A DNA stretch of 64,000 nt, taken from Anaerolineaceae bacterium. GTDB lineage: Bacteria; Chloroflexota; Anaerolineae; Anaerolineales; Anaerolineaceae. A program made the position numbers and the translations under genes. The DNA lies in NCBI GenBank assembly GCA_016841525.1, contig JAENYZ010000005.1:209084-273083 (forward strand). Reading direction: 5' to 3'. The notes beneath the pieces were generated by a model that was not told the DNA's origin, did not search any database, and saw only the letters and a list, made by a program, of their open reading frames with translations. This document shows positions 45,362-53,415 of the stretch, one piece after another; positions within the stretch are counted from its first letter, which is position 1; every line of letters begins with the position of its first letter.

Positions 45362-46837
45362 TCAATGCCTTTTAATTTGTGATTGGATAAACGCTGCAGC
45401 TTGGGCGCGTGTTGTGACTTTCCCAGCTGCCTGCGCTTCTCTTAGTATTTCTAAGATTTCCCCGATTTCCTTCCCAGGTGCCATACCAAATTCATTCTGC
45501 AGGTCATTCCCATCCAACAGCAGTGTTGGGGTGACCACAGTTTGATGCGCTTCCCACCAGGCTGACAACATCACCTTTGAGACCATCAAAGCATGCTGCC
45601 ATTTTTCAGATGTGAGATTCTGGTTATAAGTTGCCAGGGTATCTGCAAGGGACAGCAAAGCAACAGCAGCACCCGCTTCACCTGTTTCTTGATAATAGCG
45701 GTAAATATCAACACGCGAAGGTTCTCGGCCCCGGTTAGCAAACGGAAGTAAATGCATATGGTTTTGAACAACCGTGCGAATCCATTCCGATTCTGCATTA
45801 CTCAACTGCAAAGCCTTTGCTGTCTCCCAGGCTAAATCCGCACCAATTTTGGCATGGTTATAAAAATGAAGATACCCATCCTCACCCACAGTGAATGTTT
45901 CAGGTTTGCCAATATCATGCACCAGCGCTGCAAACATTAATAAGCCATTTTTGGATCTTCCGGGGGTAATTTCTTCTTCCAGGTAATCTGCAATATTTTC
46001 AGAAAATCGCCCCAATGCCGATCGATATGCCGAAAACCACCACGTAGATGGATCTTCCGCAGTCTCAATTAATTGCTTCAAGTAATCAAGGACTTTAAGA
46101 CTGTGATCGAACAATCCCAGCGTATGAGGTTGTGATGCCGGGATATCTTCCTGTTCCATGAGTGTTGGAATCAAGCTCTTAAAGACACCGAATTGACGGC
46201 AGTGTGCCATGCCTTCAGCAGGGTCAGAACCTTCCAATATTTTAAATAACTCATCTCGCTGACGTTCAGGGGATGTGCGGGGTAAATATTGGCTCGCTTC
46301 AGTCATTAAATCAGGCAAACCCGGGGCATAGGAAAGATTAAATTGCATTGCCAGGCGAATACCGCGCAAAACACGAACAGGATCGTCCGTAAGCACTTGA
46401 TCACTGCAGGTACGAAGTAAGCCAGCCGCCAGGTCCTTGATGCCGCCCATGGGATCCAACAATTTTCCTGTGTCACGAACCGAAACCGAAATGGCATTGA
46501 TTGTAAAATCACGATGAATCAGATCAGAATGCAGGTCCTCACCTGTGAATTGAACAAAATCTAATGGAAAAATTTGATTTCCCTGCCGGCGAAAAAGAAC
46601 CCTTGCTGTGTGACGCTCATCATCCAATACGAAAAAACTAACCTGGAGTTTGTGGGCTATTTTTTTCGCCAGGCTCGTGGGATCATCTGGCATGACAAAA
46701 TCCAGATCATGTAAGGGACGTCCAAGCAAAATATCCCTTATTGCACCGCCCACAATATAAAGCGCCTGATCATCCGGCAGTTCCGACAGGATCAGGTCTA
46801 GTAATTGTTCCAACGCCGGACTAAACTTGAGCCTCAT
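45362..46837 (-). CDS. tRNA nucleotidyltransferase / poly(A) polymerase family protein with HD domain
   Basis: A 491-residue class II nucleotidyltransferase. The catalytic head has VGGAIRDILLGRPLHDLDFVM with the metal-binding Asp pair, then DDERHTARVLFRR and DFTINAISVSV, and the RNA-binding helices with DPVRVLRGIRLAMQF. The C-terminal half has an HD phosphohydrolase motif (ALVHDIGKPETF), as in bacterial CCA-adding enzymes fused to HD. It could complete tRNA CCA ends or add poly(A). ATG at 46837 is favoured over the TTG at 46852; both overlap the hpt end by up to 32 bases. Confidence 0.9.
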   Translation of the reverse strand: MRLKFSPALEQLLDLILSELPDDQALYIVGGAIRDILLGRPLHDLDFVMPDDPTSLAKKIAHKLQVSFFVLDDERHTARVLFRRQGNQIFPLDFVQFTGEDLHSDLIHRDFTINAISVSVRDTGKLLDPMGGIKDLAAGLLRTCSDQVLTDDPVRVLRGIRLAMQFNLSYAPGLPDLMTEASQYLPRTSPERQRDELFKILEGSDPAEGMAHCRQFGVFKSLIPTLMEQEDIPASQPHTLGLFDHSLKVLDYLKQLIETAEDPSTWWFSAYRSALGRFSENIADYLEEEITPGRSKNGLLMFAALVHDIGKPETFTVGEDGYLHFYNHAKIGADLAWETAKALQLSNAESEWIRTVVQNHMHLLPFANRGREPSRVDIYRYYQETGEAGAAVALLSLADTLATYNQNLTSEKWQHALMVSKVMLSAWWEAHQTVVTPTLLLDGNDLQNEFGMAPGKEIGEILEILREAQAAGKVTTRAQAAAFIQSQIKRH

Positions 46838-47378
46838 ATTTATCCAGGTCAACTACACCAATGAAGGGCAGGTTGCGATAGTATTCATCCATATCCAGAC
46901 CGTACCCAAAGACAAATTTGTCAGGGATATCAAAGCCGCAGTATTTTATGGGCACATCCACTTCACGCCGAGAAAATTTATTGAGCAGTGTGCATACTTC
47001 CAGACTGGTGGGATTTCGGGTGCGGAGCATTTCAATCACTGATGCAAGTGTATTACCGCTGTCAATGATATCTTCAACGATTAAAACATGTTTTCCCCCA
47101 ATACTGGTAGTAAGGTCCAGGGTGATACGTACCTGGCCGTCAGAGCTGCGTGAACCAACGCCATAGGATGAAACGCCCATAAAATCAATAGCAACCGGTG
47201 GTTTAATATGCCGAATCAAATCCGTTAGGAACATGACGCCGCCGCGAAGGATGCAGATCGCCATAATTTCCTTATCTTCATAATCCCGGCTGATCTCCTC
47301 ACCCAATTCTTTAACGCGTGCTTTTAATTTATCTTCCGGGATTAATACCTCAGCTAAAAAGGAATGATAATTTTGCAT
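46821..47378 (-). CDS. hpt: Hypoxanthine phosphoribosyltransferase
   Basis: HPRT makes IMP or GMP from hypoxanthine or guanine with PRPP (purine salvage). The 185-residue protein has the PRPP motif VLIVEDIIDSGNTL near residue 110 and CILRGGVMFLTDLIRHI near residue 47; the C-terminus has FVFGYGLDMDEYYRNLPFIG, which fits HPRT. The ATG at 47378 has a TGGAGA site; upstream codons to 47426 overlap the tdk end. It is placed between tdk and the nucleotidyltransferase gene, a nucleotide-salvage grouping. Confidence 0.95.
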   Translation of the reverse strand: MQNYHSFLAEVLIPEDKLKARVKELGEEISRDYEDKEIMAICILRGGVMFLTDLIRHIKPPVAIDFMGVSSYGVGSRSSDGQVRITLDLTTSIGGKHVLIVEDIIDSGNTLASVIEMLRTRNPTSLEVCTLLNKFSRREVDVPIKYCGFDIPDKFVFGYGLDMDEYYRNLPFIGVVDLDKYEAQV

Positions 47379-47392
47379 GGTTCTCCAATCAG

Positions 47393-47965
47393 CTAATCTC
47401 TCGGGACTTGATGATGCCTGCGGCATCGTGCTTCATACATTTCCTGTGCACCGACTACAACAATGGGTTCTTCATAATGCGCTGGCTCACCGTTTACCAA
47501 ACGCTGGGTTCGGCTGGCAGATTCGCCGCAAACCATACAAATCGCCTGTAATTTTTCAACCTTTTCAGCCCTTGCCATCAAATCAGGCATACAGCCAAAG
47601 GGTTCTCCCCTAAAATCCATGTCGAGACCGGTGACAATCACACGTACCCCTTGTTCAGCCAGATCCTCAACCACGTCCACAATACCGTCATCAAAGAATT
47701 GCACTTCATCAATTCCAACAACCGTCGTTGACCTGTCCATTTGGGCAAGGATATCCTCCGAGCTTTCCACAGGCTGGGCATCAACATCCAGTCCCGAATG
47801 GGATGTGACCTTTTTATGATTATAACGATTATCAATGGCGGGTTTAAAAACCTGTACATTTTGTTTCGCAATCCTCGCCCGCCGCAAACGTCTGATCAAT
47901 TCTTCCGTCTTGCCGCAAAACATGGAACCACAAATAACTTCTACCGAACCTACATCATGTTTCAT
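47393..47965 (-). CDS. tdk: Thymidine kinase
   Basis: Type II thymidine kinase, 190 residues: phosphorylates thymidine or deoxyuridine with ATP. The P-loop is [14 protein letters not shown] near residue 13; [14 protein letters not shown] holds the Walker B Asp; [14 protein letters not shown] is the lasso region; zinc ligands are in [13 protein letters not shown] and the final CRRHH. The start is MKHDVGS at 47965 with an AGGAGC site; a longer reading to 48013 would run through the rpmE terminator hairpin. First gene of the tdk-hpt-cca group. Confidence 0.95.
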   Translation of the reverse strand: MKHDVGSVEVICGSMFCGKTEELIRRLRRARIAKQNVQVFKPAIDNRYNHKKVTSHSGLDVDAQPVESSEDILAQMDRSTTVVGIDEVQFFDDGIVDVVEDLAEQGVRVIVTGLDMDFRGEPFGCMPDLMARAEKVEKLQAICMVCGESASRTQRLVNGEPAHYEEPIVVVGAQEMYEARCRRHHQVPRD

Positions 47966-47989
47966 AAATCGCTCCTGAGATACTGATAT

Positions 47990-48025
47990 AAAAAAGGACA
48001 GGCAGATGAACATTCATCTGCCTGT
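47990..48025 (-). terminator. Rho-independent terminator after rpmE
   Basis: A 13-bp perfect stem (47998-48010 with 48013-48025) with a 2-base centre, followed on the minus strand by six T. It ends the rplU-rpmA-rpmE operon and is only 33 bases upstream of the tdk start, so tdk must have its own promoter or rely on readthrough. Confidence 0.87.
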
Positions 48026-48059
48026 TAAGTTTACCGGATTTTTTGAAGCTGGAATGCTT

Positions 48060-48539
48060 TTATACGGTGATTTCTTCTGCTGCTTCAGGAATTTTGTATC
48101 CTTGCTGTCGCAAAGCTTTCTTTAAGTCGATCAGAGATTTACGTCCAAAACCGCTAACCTCAAGCAATGCTTGCTCGCCGCCTTCAAGGCGCTCAAGGAC
48201 ATCTGCAATGGTTTTAATACCGGCTTCTTCAAGGACGTTATCCACACGGGTACCCAATCCAAGTTCTGAAATGGCACGGTCTGGGGAAACTTTCTCTTCC
48301 TCTTTAGCTTTTTGATCTTCAAGATATTCCTGGCGAGCCTGTAATCGTTTGTAGAATCGATCAACCTGGCCTTCACGATCAAGAATGCGCTGCTGTTGAC
48401 CGGTATAGAAGGGATGACAGTTGGAACAAACTTCCGTGCGGATCTCTTTTTGTGTCGAACCTGTTGTCCAGGTTGCACCACAAGAGCCGCAAATGACTGT
48501 CGCCTCTGGATAATATTCGGGATGAATGTCTTTTTTCAT
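48060..48539 (-). CDS. rpmE: Ribosomal protein bL31 fused to an RNA polymerase alpha-CTD-like domain
   Basis: The first 70 residues are a zinc-type bL31: MKKDIHPEYYPEATVICGSC with Cys17, 20, 38 and 41 and HPFYTGQQQ. The remaining part to residue 159 is extra: a charged coil (60-83) followed by a helix-hairpin-helix domain (87-150), LGLGTRVDNVLEEAGIKTIA and LLEVSGFGRKSLIDLKKAL, matching the RNA polymerase alpha subunit C-terminal domain. The residues aligned with E. coli alpha Arg265, Asn268, Gly296, Lys298 and Ser299 are all present (Arg98, Asn101, Gly132, Lys134, Ser135). Normal bL31 is 66-90 residues. The gene follows rplU-rpmA. The DNA-binding ability is an inference. Confidence 0.9.
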   Translation of the reverse strand: MKKDIHPEYYPEATVICGSCGATWTTGSTQKEIRTEVCSNCHPFYTGQQQRILDREGQVDRFYKRLQARQEYLEDQKAKEEEKVSPDRAISELGLGTRVDNVLEEAGIKTIADVLERLEGGEQALLEVSGFGRKSLIDLKKALRQQGYKIPEAAEEITV

Positions 48540-48574
48540 AATATTGTTACAATCCTTTCAAAAGTGAATTAGCG

Positions 48575-48841
48575 TTATTCTTCATCAGGGATGGTAACAA
48601 CATGCACCTTTTTCCGCCCGCCAGGCATCGTTTCAAAATGAACGAGACCTTCAGTCGTTGCGAAAAGGGTGTGGTCCTTACCCATACCGACGTTCCAACC
48701 TGGGTGGATCTTGGTGCCACGCTGGCGAACCAGGATATTACCGCTGATAACGAATTCACCACCAAATTTCTTAATGCCAAGTCGTTTCGATTTGCTGTCA
48801 CGACCGTTACGAGATGCGCCGCCGCCTTTTTTATGTGCCAT
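48575..48841 (-). CDS. rpmA: 50S ribosomal protein bL27
   Basis: An 88-residue protein beginning [20 protein letters not shown] with SNILVRQRG-type core ([15 protein letters not shown]) and [11 protein letters not shown], the standard bL27. It lacks the cleavable extra N-terminal peptide found in Firmicutes; the start is directly followed by AHKKGGG. It sits five bases downstream of rplU and 35 bases before rpmE. bL27's N-terminal tail contacts the peptidyl transferase centre. Confidence 0.97.
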   Translation of the reverse strand: MAHKKGGGASRNGRDSKSKRLGIKKFGGEFVISGNILVRQRGTKIHPGWNVGMGKDHTLFATTEGLVHFETMPGGRKKVHVVTIPDEE

Positions 48842-48846
48842 GATAT

Positions 48847-49164
48847 TTACTCCAATTCAATCGATTCGATCAGCAAACGAGTATATTGCTGCCGATGACC
48901 GTTTTTTACACGATATCGTTGCTTCGGCCTGTATTTGAAGACCAGGATCTTGCGACCTTTGAAGTGATCAAGCACTTTTGCCTGAACCTTTGCGCCTTCA
49001 ATTACCGGTGTACCAATGACTACATTATCGCCATCAACGGATAAAAGGACATCTTCAAGGGTTAACGCTTCACCCACCTCATTTGGCAAACGATCAACTT
49101 CAATCGTATTACCTTCGGCAGCACGATATTGTTTGCCGCCTTGTTCGACAATTACAAATTTCAT
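48847..49164 (-). CDS. rplU: 50S ribosomal protein bL21
   Basis: A 105-residue protein starting [20 protein letters not shown], with [19 protein letters not shown] and [20 protein letters not shown], the bL21 family signature. The ATG at 49164 has a TTGGAG site; the longer reading to 49209 adds 15 residues unlike bL21. The operon rplU-rpmA is followed here by rpmE. A consensus promoter and a stem-loop lie upstream. Confidence 0.97.
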   Translation of the reverse strand: MKFVIVEQGGKQYRAAEGNTIEVDRLPNEVGEALTLEDVLLSVDGDNVVIGTPVIEGAKVQAKVLDHFKGRKILVFKYRPKQRYRVKNGHRQQYTRLLIESIELE

Positions 49165-49246
49165 TTCATTACTCCAATCTTCACTTAACCAACCTCGCTC
49201 GCGTGTCACCGCCAGGGATCGGGAAAGTTGGGGTTACAATATTATA

Positions 49247-49270
49247 CCCCAGCAAAAATGCCTGCCGGGG
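49247..49270 (-). promoter_or_regulatory. Stem-loop in the rplU leader
   Basis: An inverted repeat CCCCAGCA / TGCCGGGG-like (49247-49270) folds in the 110-base rplU leader. Its position fits autoregulation of ribosomal-protein operons, but the fold is short and not matched to a named L21 leader family. Confidence 0.35.
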
Positions 49271-49282
49271 CAAGGTCACATT

Positions 49283-49311
49283 ATTATAATGGCATCAATC
49301 GCGAAAGTCAA
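49283..49311 (-). promoter_or_regulatory. Promoter of the rplU-rpmA-rpmE operon
   Basis: TTGACT (49306-49311) and TATAAT (49283-49288) on the minus strand, 17 bases apart; transcript start near 49276, about 112 bases before rplU. Confidence 0.7.
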
Positions 49312-49582
49312 CCAGGTCTCAGGGATTGATTACATGTTCCTACATATTAATTAACATCAATAATCATACCCGCTTCGTCAATAAAACCAAACAAAATCCC
49401 ATTCATTGACATTTTGTCAGTAAGGCGTCAAAATAACCAAAGAATGCAAAGCTTTGATGATCCGGACAAAAATTGCTTGTGATTTGATTATATGGGCGTT
49501 GAAGACTAGCTTCACAGCCACAATACCTGGTTTTCCGCAATTTAATCTGACCAAAAGAGCCTAATTTTCCCTATTTTTCCCC
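49312..49582. other. Non-coding spacer between the rplU and mraZ promoters
   Basis: No gene with a ribosome site seen. It holds one short inverted repeat TGACA-TTT-TGTCA (49407-49419) and a weak TTGACA-17-CAAAAT promoter-like pair (49406-49434) pointing right. The rest is AT-rich. Confidence 0.45.
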
Positions 49583-49611
49583 TTGATTTAAAAACATGAT
49601 TACGCTATACT
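49583..49611 (+). promoter_or_regulatory. Promoter of the dcw cluster (Pmra)
   Basis: TTGATT (49583-49588) and TATACT (49606-49611) are 17 bases apart. The transcript would start near 49618, directly in front of the AGTGG repeat array. Confidence 0.65.
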
Positions 49612-49620
49612 TGAAGAACT

Positions 49621-49655
49621 AGTGGTTAAAAGTGGAGAATAGTGGGTTGAAGTGG
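49621..49655 (+). promoter_or_regulatory. MraZ operator: four AGTGG repeats at 10-bp spacing
   Basis: AGTGG occurs at 49621, 49631, 49641 and 49651, exactly one helical turn apart, with different sequences between. Known MraZ proteins bind GTG-type direct repeats with this period upstream of their own gene. Location directly after the predicted transcript start and 49 bases before mraZ supports autorepression of the dcw cluster. Confidence 0.82.
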
Positions 49656-49703
49656 AGCGCCGGCATACCCGGCGCGCCATTGGTATTAGGAGTGGTAGAA
49701 CAG

Positions 49704-50144
49704 ATGTTCTTGGGTCAGTACGAGCACACCATTGATGAAAAAGGCCGAATAACCATTCCCTCGAAATTCAGGGAGGCTTTAGGGGATTTAGTTTATATTA
49801 CCCAGGGCTTTGATGGCAACTTACAGGCTTTTCCAGCAGATTTGTTTGAATTGATGGCAAAGCAGGTGCGTTCAATCAGTTATCTGGACTCAAACAGCCG
49901 CTTGCTCCGCCGAATTCTCTTTGCTAACGCAGAGAAAACAAGTTTTGACAGTGCCGGTCGCGTTCTTTTACCTGCATTCCTGCGAGAGACTGCAAATCTC
50001 AAGGGGATCGCGGTCGTGGTCGGCAGTGGCGAATACTTCGAATTGTGGTCGCCAGAAAACTGGCAAGCACAACAAACATCGCTGAATGATATTGAAGCGA
50101 ATGAAAAAAGATTCAGCGCCCTGGATTTAAAGACCCTGCAATGA
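49704..50144 (+). CDS. mraZ: Transcriptional regulator MraZ
   Basis: MraZ is an AbrB-like ring-forming DNA-binding protein that represses the dcw operon. The 146-residue protein has the two repeated DNA-binding signatures: TIDEKGRITIPSKFREALGD near residues 8-27 and FDSAGRVLLPAFLRE near residue 80. ATG at 49704 with TAGGAG upstream gives the usual MFLGQYEHTIDEKGR start; a longer frame to 49632 reads through the operator repeats and is rejected. It overlaps rsmH by four bases. Confidence 0.96.
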   Translation: MFLGQYEHTIDEKGRITIPSKFREALGDLVYITQGFDGNLQAFPADLFELMAKQVRSISYLDSNSRLLRRILFANAEKTSFDSAGRVLLPAFLRETANLKGIAVVVGSGEYFELWSPENWQAQQTSLNDIEANEKRFSALDLKTLQ

Positions 50145-51118
50145 ACGACACAAATCATGGGGAGGGAGCCGTCGCTGGCAGCCCCGGCGATCAATTCCCC
50201 CACCAACCAGTTCTTTACCATGAAGTCCTGGATGCTCTGGCACCTGAGCCTGGCAAAAATTACCTTGATGGCACCCTGGGTGCTGCAGGCCATGCAGAAG
50301 GCATTCTCAATGTCTCAGCGCCCGACGGGAGCTTGCTTGGCCTTGACCTTGATCCGGAAGCGTTGGCAATTGCTCGCCAGCGCCTTTTAGCCTTTGGGGA
50401 TCGTGCAATCATCCGCCAGGCATCCTATGAATTAGCGCCGGATATATTGGAAGAAATTGGGTGGCACAAAGTTAACGGCATCCTGCTTGACCTGGGTGTC
50501 TCATCAATGCAAATTGACCGCCCATCTCGAGGCTTTTCTTTTATGGAAGAAGGTCCTCTGGACATGCGATTCGATCAGACAACCGGCAAGACAGCCGCAG
50601 ATCTGGTTAACACCCTCAGCGAAGAAGCCTTAGCGGACATCATTTGGAAATTCGGAGATGAGCGCTACTCTCGCAGAATCGCCCGGGCACTAATTGCAGC
50701 AAGACCAATTTACTCAACAAAGGACCTGGCTGCAATCATCCAGAAAGTTGTCCCCGGGTATTCTTCGCAAATACATCCGGCGACCCGCAGCTTCCAGGCG
50801 CTTCGTATTGCCACCAACAGGGAATTGGAAACGCTTGCCAATGCCCTACCAGGATTGATCGCTTGTCTTGAGCCAGGTGCAAGAATTGCTGCGATTAGCT
50901 TCCATTCACTGGAAGATCGAATAGTGAAGCAGATCTTTAAAAAAGAAAGCCGGGATTGCATTTGCCCACCGGAACAACCGATGTGCACCTGTGGGCACAA
51001 GGCTTCATTAAATATTCTTACAAAGAAGCCAATTACGGCTTCAAAGAATGAAATTCAGGAAAATCCACGATCACGCAGCGCAAAGCTGCGCATCGCAGAG
51101 AAAAAAAGCAAGGCATGA
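50141..51118 (+). CDS. rsmH: 16S rRNA (cytosine1402-N4)-methyltransferase
   Basis: RsmH (MraW) methylates C1402 of 16S rRNA using SAM. The 325-residue protein has HQPVLYHEVLDAL near residue 21, the SAM motif YLDGTLGAAGHAEGIL, LLDLGVSSMQIDRPSRGFSF with GPLDMRFD, and the C-terminal PATRSFQALRIATNRELE plus AAISFHSLEDRIVKQ, all family hallmarks. A tail with ENPRSRSAKLRIAEKK ends it. It overlaps mraZ by four bases (ATGA). Standard second gene of the dcw cluster. Confidence 0.97.
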   Translation: MNDTNHGEGAVAGSPGDQFPHQPVLYHEVLDALAPEPGKNYLDGTLGAAGHAEGILNVSAPDGSLLGLDLDPEALAIARQRLLAFGDRAIIRQASYELAPDILEEIGWHKVNGILLDLGVSSMQIDRPSRGFSFMEEGPLDMRFDQTTGKTAADLVNTLSEEALADIIWKFGDERYSRRIARALIAARPIYSTKDLAAIIQKVVPGYSSQIHPATRSFQALRIATNRELETLANALPGLIACLEPGARIAAISFHSLEDRIVKQIFKKESRDCICPPEQPMCTCGHKASLNILTKKPITASKNEIQENPRSRSAKLRIAEKKSKA

Positions 51119-51137
51119 CAATTGCAAGGTTATGGCT

Positions 51138-51623
51138 ATGAAAAATCAAATTTTACAAGCCTATAAACAAGCCCCATGGCGAATCCAGATTCAATGGATT
51201 GGCCTGTTTCTGCTTGCAGTGGTGCTTATCGCCGCAATTACCGGCCTTTACCTGAATATCAGCGCCCAAGCAGCAACTTCTGGACGAAAAATTCAATATT
51301 TGGAAAGTGATATTGAAGACATAAATAATGAAATTGCTGACCTGACAACACAGCTTGCAGAAGCACAATCCACTGAAAATATGCGTGCAAGAGCAGAGGA
51401 ACTCGGGTTCAAAATGATCGATCCCAATAATGCTGTTTATCTTGAAATCCCTGGCTATGACCCAAATGCGGACCTTGTACTTGCGCCGCCAAGGGTTAAT
51501 ATCATTGCAGAGTCTCCAATTGTTAAGTCTTCATATAAAATTTCGCTTTGGGAATGGTTCATCGATCAAATTTGGCAGCCAACGATAAATTCAACTGGGA
51601 TTGAAGGGGGGATGCTGCCATGA
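51138..51623 (+). CDS. ftsL: FtsL/DivIC-like cell division protein
   Basis: A 161-residue small bitopic membrane protein. A basic N-terminus (MKNQILQAYKQAPWRIQ) is followed by one transmembrane helix (IGLFLLAVVLIAAITGLYL, residues 21-39) and a coiled coil (QYLESDIEDINNEIADLTTQ) with the QLAEAQSTENMRARAEELGF end typical of FtsL/DivIC septum proteins. An unusual C-terminal extension of about 60 residues follows (PNADLVLAPPRVNIIAESP). ATG 51138 is preferred for the AAGG site eight bases away. Located between rsmH and ftsI, as expected. It overlaps ftsI by four bases. Confidence 0.85.
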   Translation: MKNQILQAYKQAPWRIQIQWIGLFLLAVVLIAAITGLYLNISAQAATSGRKIQYLESDIEDINNEIADLTTQLAEAQSTENMRARAEELGFKMIDPNNAVYLEIPGYDPNADLVLAPPRVNIIAESPIVKSSYKISLWEWFIDQIWQPTINSTGIEGGMLP

Positions 51624-53404
51624 AAATGCCTTTCCATGGTCGTTATTTATCTATTGTAATTATTTGCGCTATCCTGGGTGGGGCAATTGTAGTTCAAATG
51701 GTTCGCATTAATTACACAATCTACGCCCAACAATTAATTGCAAAGTCTGAAGATTACCAGGGCATCGAAAAGGTCATTTACCCATCACGCGGGAACATCT
51801 ATGATCGTTCAGGGCACATCCTGGCAACCAACCAGGTTGGTTATGAACTTGGCATTGACCTGAAATTTGTTGCAGACCCTGAATCCATCGCTTTTTCTGT
51901 TGCATCAATTATTGATGACATGGATTATGTGAATGTTTATGAATTAGCCAACACAGAAAAGCGTGATGTTGAGAACAGGTACTTCGTTCTCTCTAGTTAT
52001 GTTAGCAAGGAAAAGATTGACGAACTTGCAAGGTTAAAAGAAAACTACGCTGAACGGCGCCAGGAGCAGAAATCCAGTAAACCCAGTTTATCTGGCTTGG
52101 TGTGGTACCCTATGCAGCAGCGAACGTACCCTGAAGGCACCTTAGCTGCCAACATTCTTGGGTTTTACAACTACTTTTCTCGTGAAACAGCCCAGGGTGT
52201 CTATGGAATTGAAGAGTCTTACAACCGATTGCTGACAGGAAAGCCGGAAAGCGTCTTTATGCCAAATGACCCCTATCTGGTTGAAGCATTACCGGATACC
52301 CAGCCTGGAGCAAGCCTGGTTCTCACCATTGATCGTGATATTCAGAGCATGATTGAAAAAACCCTTGCAGATGCCATTGAGTGGTCTGATGCAGAGGGCG
52401 GCACCATCATTGTTGCTGACCCGAAAACTGGTGAAATCCTGGGCATGGCAAGCACCCCCTACTTCAACCCCAATGAATATTGGAAATATGAAGAGACATT
52501 TCCCGGGATCACACCCTACAATCGGGCAATCGGCACTACTTATGAGCCCGGCTCCGTATTCAAGGTCATTACGATGGCCGCCGGCTTGGACAGCGGCGTT
52601 GTTGAGCCATCCTCCACCTACAATGACGCATCTGGCGTTTATTGGGTTGCCAACAGTTGGCCAATTTATAACTGGGACGGCGGTGCCTGGGGCGAGCAGG
52701 ATATGACTGGCTGTATGCAGCATTCGTTGAATGTATGTCTTGCGCACATTGCAATTGACCTCTTGCACGAGGATCTTTTTTACCAATATGTGCAGGCTTT
52801 CGGCTTTGGCAAAAGCACGGGCATAGACCTGGCAAGCGAAGCTAATTACCCGCTTCGCCTGCCGACAAGCAATCAATGGGTTGAAATTGATCTGGCAACT
52901 AATTCATTTGGGCAGGGTATTGCTGTGACCCCCATTCAAATGGTGACTGCAATCTCTGCGGTCGCCAATGACGGCTTGATGATGACACCGCATGTTGTAC
53001 GAAGCGTTATTGATCGCGGACAGCAATATGACGTCACCCCCCAGGTTATCAACAGCCCCATATCTGCAGAAACTGCCCGAACATTAACCCAAATGCTTAC
53101 CGTTGCCCTTGAAGAAGAAGCTTCGGACGCCCTGGTTGAAGGCTACAGCATTGCAGGAAAAACCGGCACAGGGGAAATCCCGACAGAATTTGGATATACC
53201 AGCGAATTAACCAACACATCCTTCGTAGGATGGGGGCCATCAGATGATCCCCAATTTCTCGTTTATGTGTGGCTCGAAAAACCAAGCATATCAAAATGGG
53301 GCTCTGTTGTTGCAGCCCCGGTCTTTAGAGATGTTGTCGAACAACTTGTTGTCTTGATGCGAATTCCCCCGGATAATATCCGATTGGGGACGGCAAATGA
53401 GTAA
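51620..53404 (+). CDS. ftsI: Division-specific peptidoglycan transpeptidase (FtsI/PBP2-type)
   Basis: Class B penicillin-binding protein that crosslinks septal peptidoglycan. The 594-residue protein has one transmembrane anchor (LSIVIICAILGGAIVVQMV), the PBP dimerisation part with SRGNIYDRSGHILATN, and the transpeptidase domain with catalytic Ser in YEPGSVFKVITMAAG, the SLN triad in MQHSLNVCLAHIA, and KTGTGE in IAGKTGTGEIPTE. No PASTA domains. It overlaps ftsL by four bases (ATGA). It is followed directly by murF; murE, which normally stands here, is missing. Confidence 0.95.
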   Translation: MKMPFHGRYLSIVIICAILGGAIVVQMVRINYTIYAQQLIAKSEDYQGIEKVIYPSRGNIYDRSGHILATNQVGYELGIDLKFVADPESIAFSVASIIDDMDYVNVYELANTEKRDVENRYFVLSSYVSKEKIDELARLKENYAERRQEQKSSKPSLSGLVWYPMQQRTYPEGTLAANILGFYNYFSRETAQGVYGIEESYNRLLTGKPESVFMPNDPYLVEALPDTQPGASLVLTIDRDIQSMIEKTLADAIEWSDAEGGTIIVADPKTGEILGMASTPYFNPNEYWKYEETFPGITPYNRAIGTTYEPGSVFKVITMAAGLDSGVVEPSSTYNDASGVYWVANSWPIYNWDGGAWGEQDMTGCMQHSLNVCLAHIAIDLLHEDLFYQYVQAFGFGKSTGIDLASEANYPLRLPTSNQWVEIDLATNSFGQGIAVTPIQMVTAISAVANDGLMMTPHVVRSVIDRGQQYDVTPQVINSPISAETARTLTQMLTVALEEEASDALVEGYSIAGKTGTGEIPTEFGYTSELTNTSFVGWGPSDDPQFLVYVWLEKPSISKWGSVVAAPVFRDVVEQLVVLMRIPPDNIRLGTANE

Positions 53405-53415
53405 AAGGAACGCCA

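Noticed and set aside
49621-49655. CRISPR-like or tandem-repeat array
   Set aside because: Repeats are five bases with five-base spacers at a helical period, which suits a DNA-binding operator, not CRISPR.
49632-49703. N-terminal extension of MraZ beginning at 49632
   Set aside because: The extra 24 codons overlap the AGTGG operator and lack family similarity, while the ATG at 49704 gives the normal MraZ start.
52289-52876. Long minus-strand frame opposite ftsI (195 codons)
   Set aside because: No ribosome site or recognised motif. It lies entirely within a well-supported penicillin-binding protein gene, and its many Cys/His residues look like a frame artefact.
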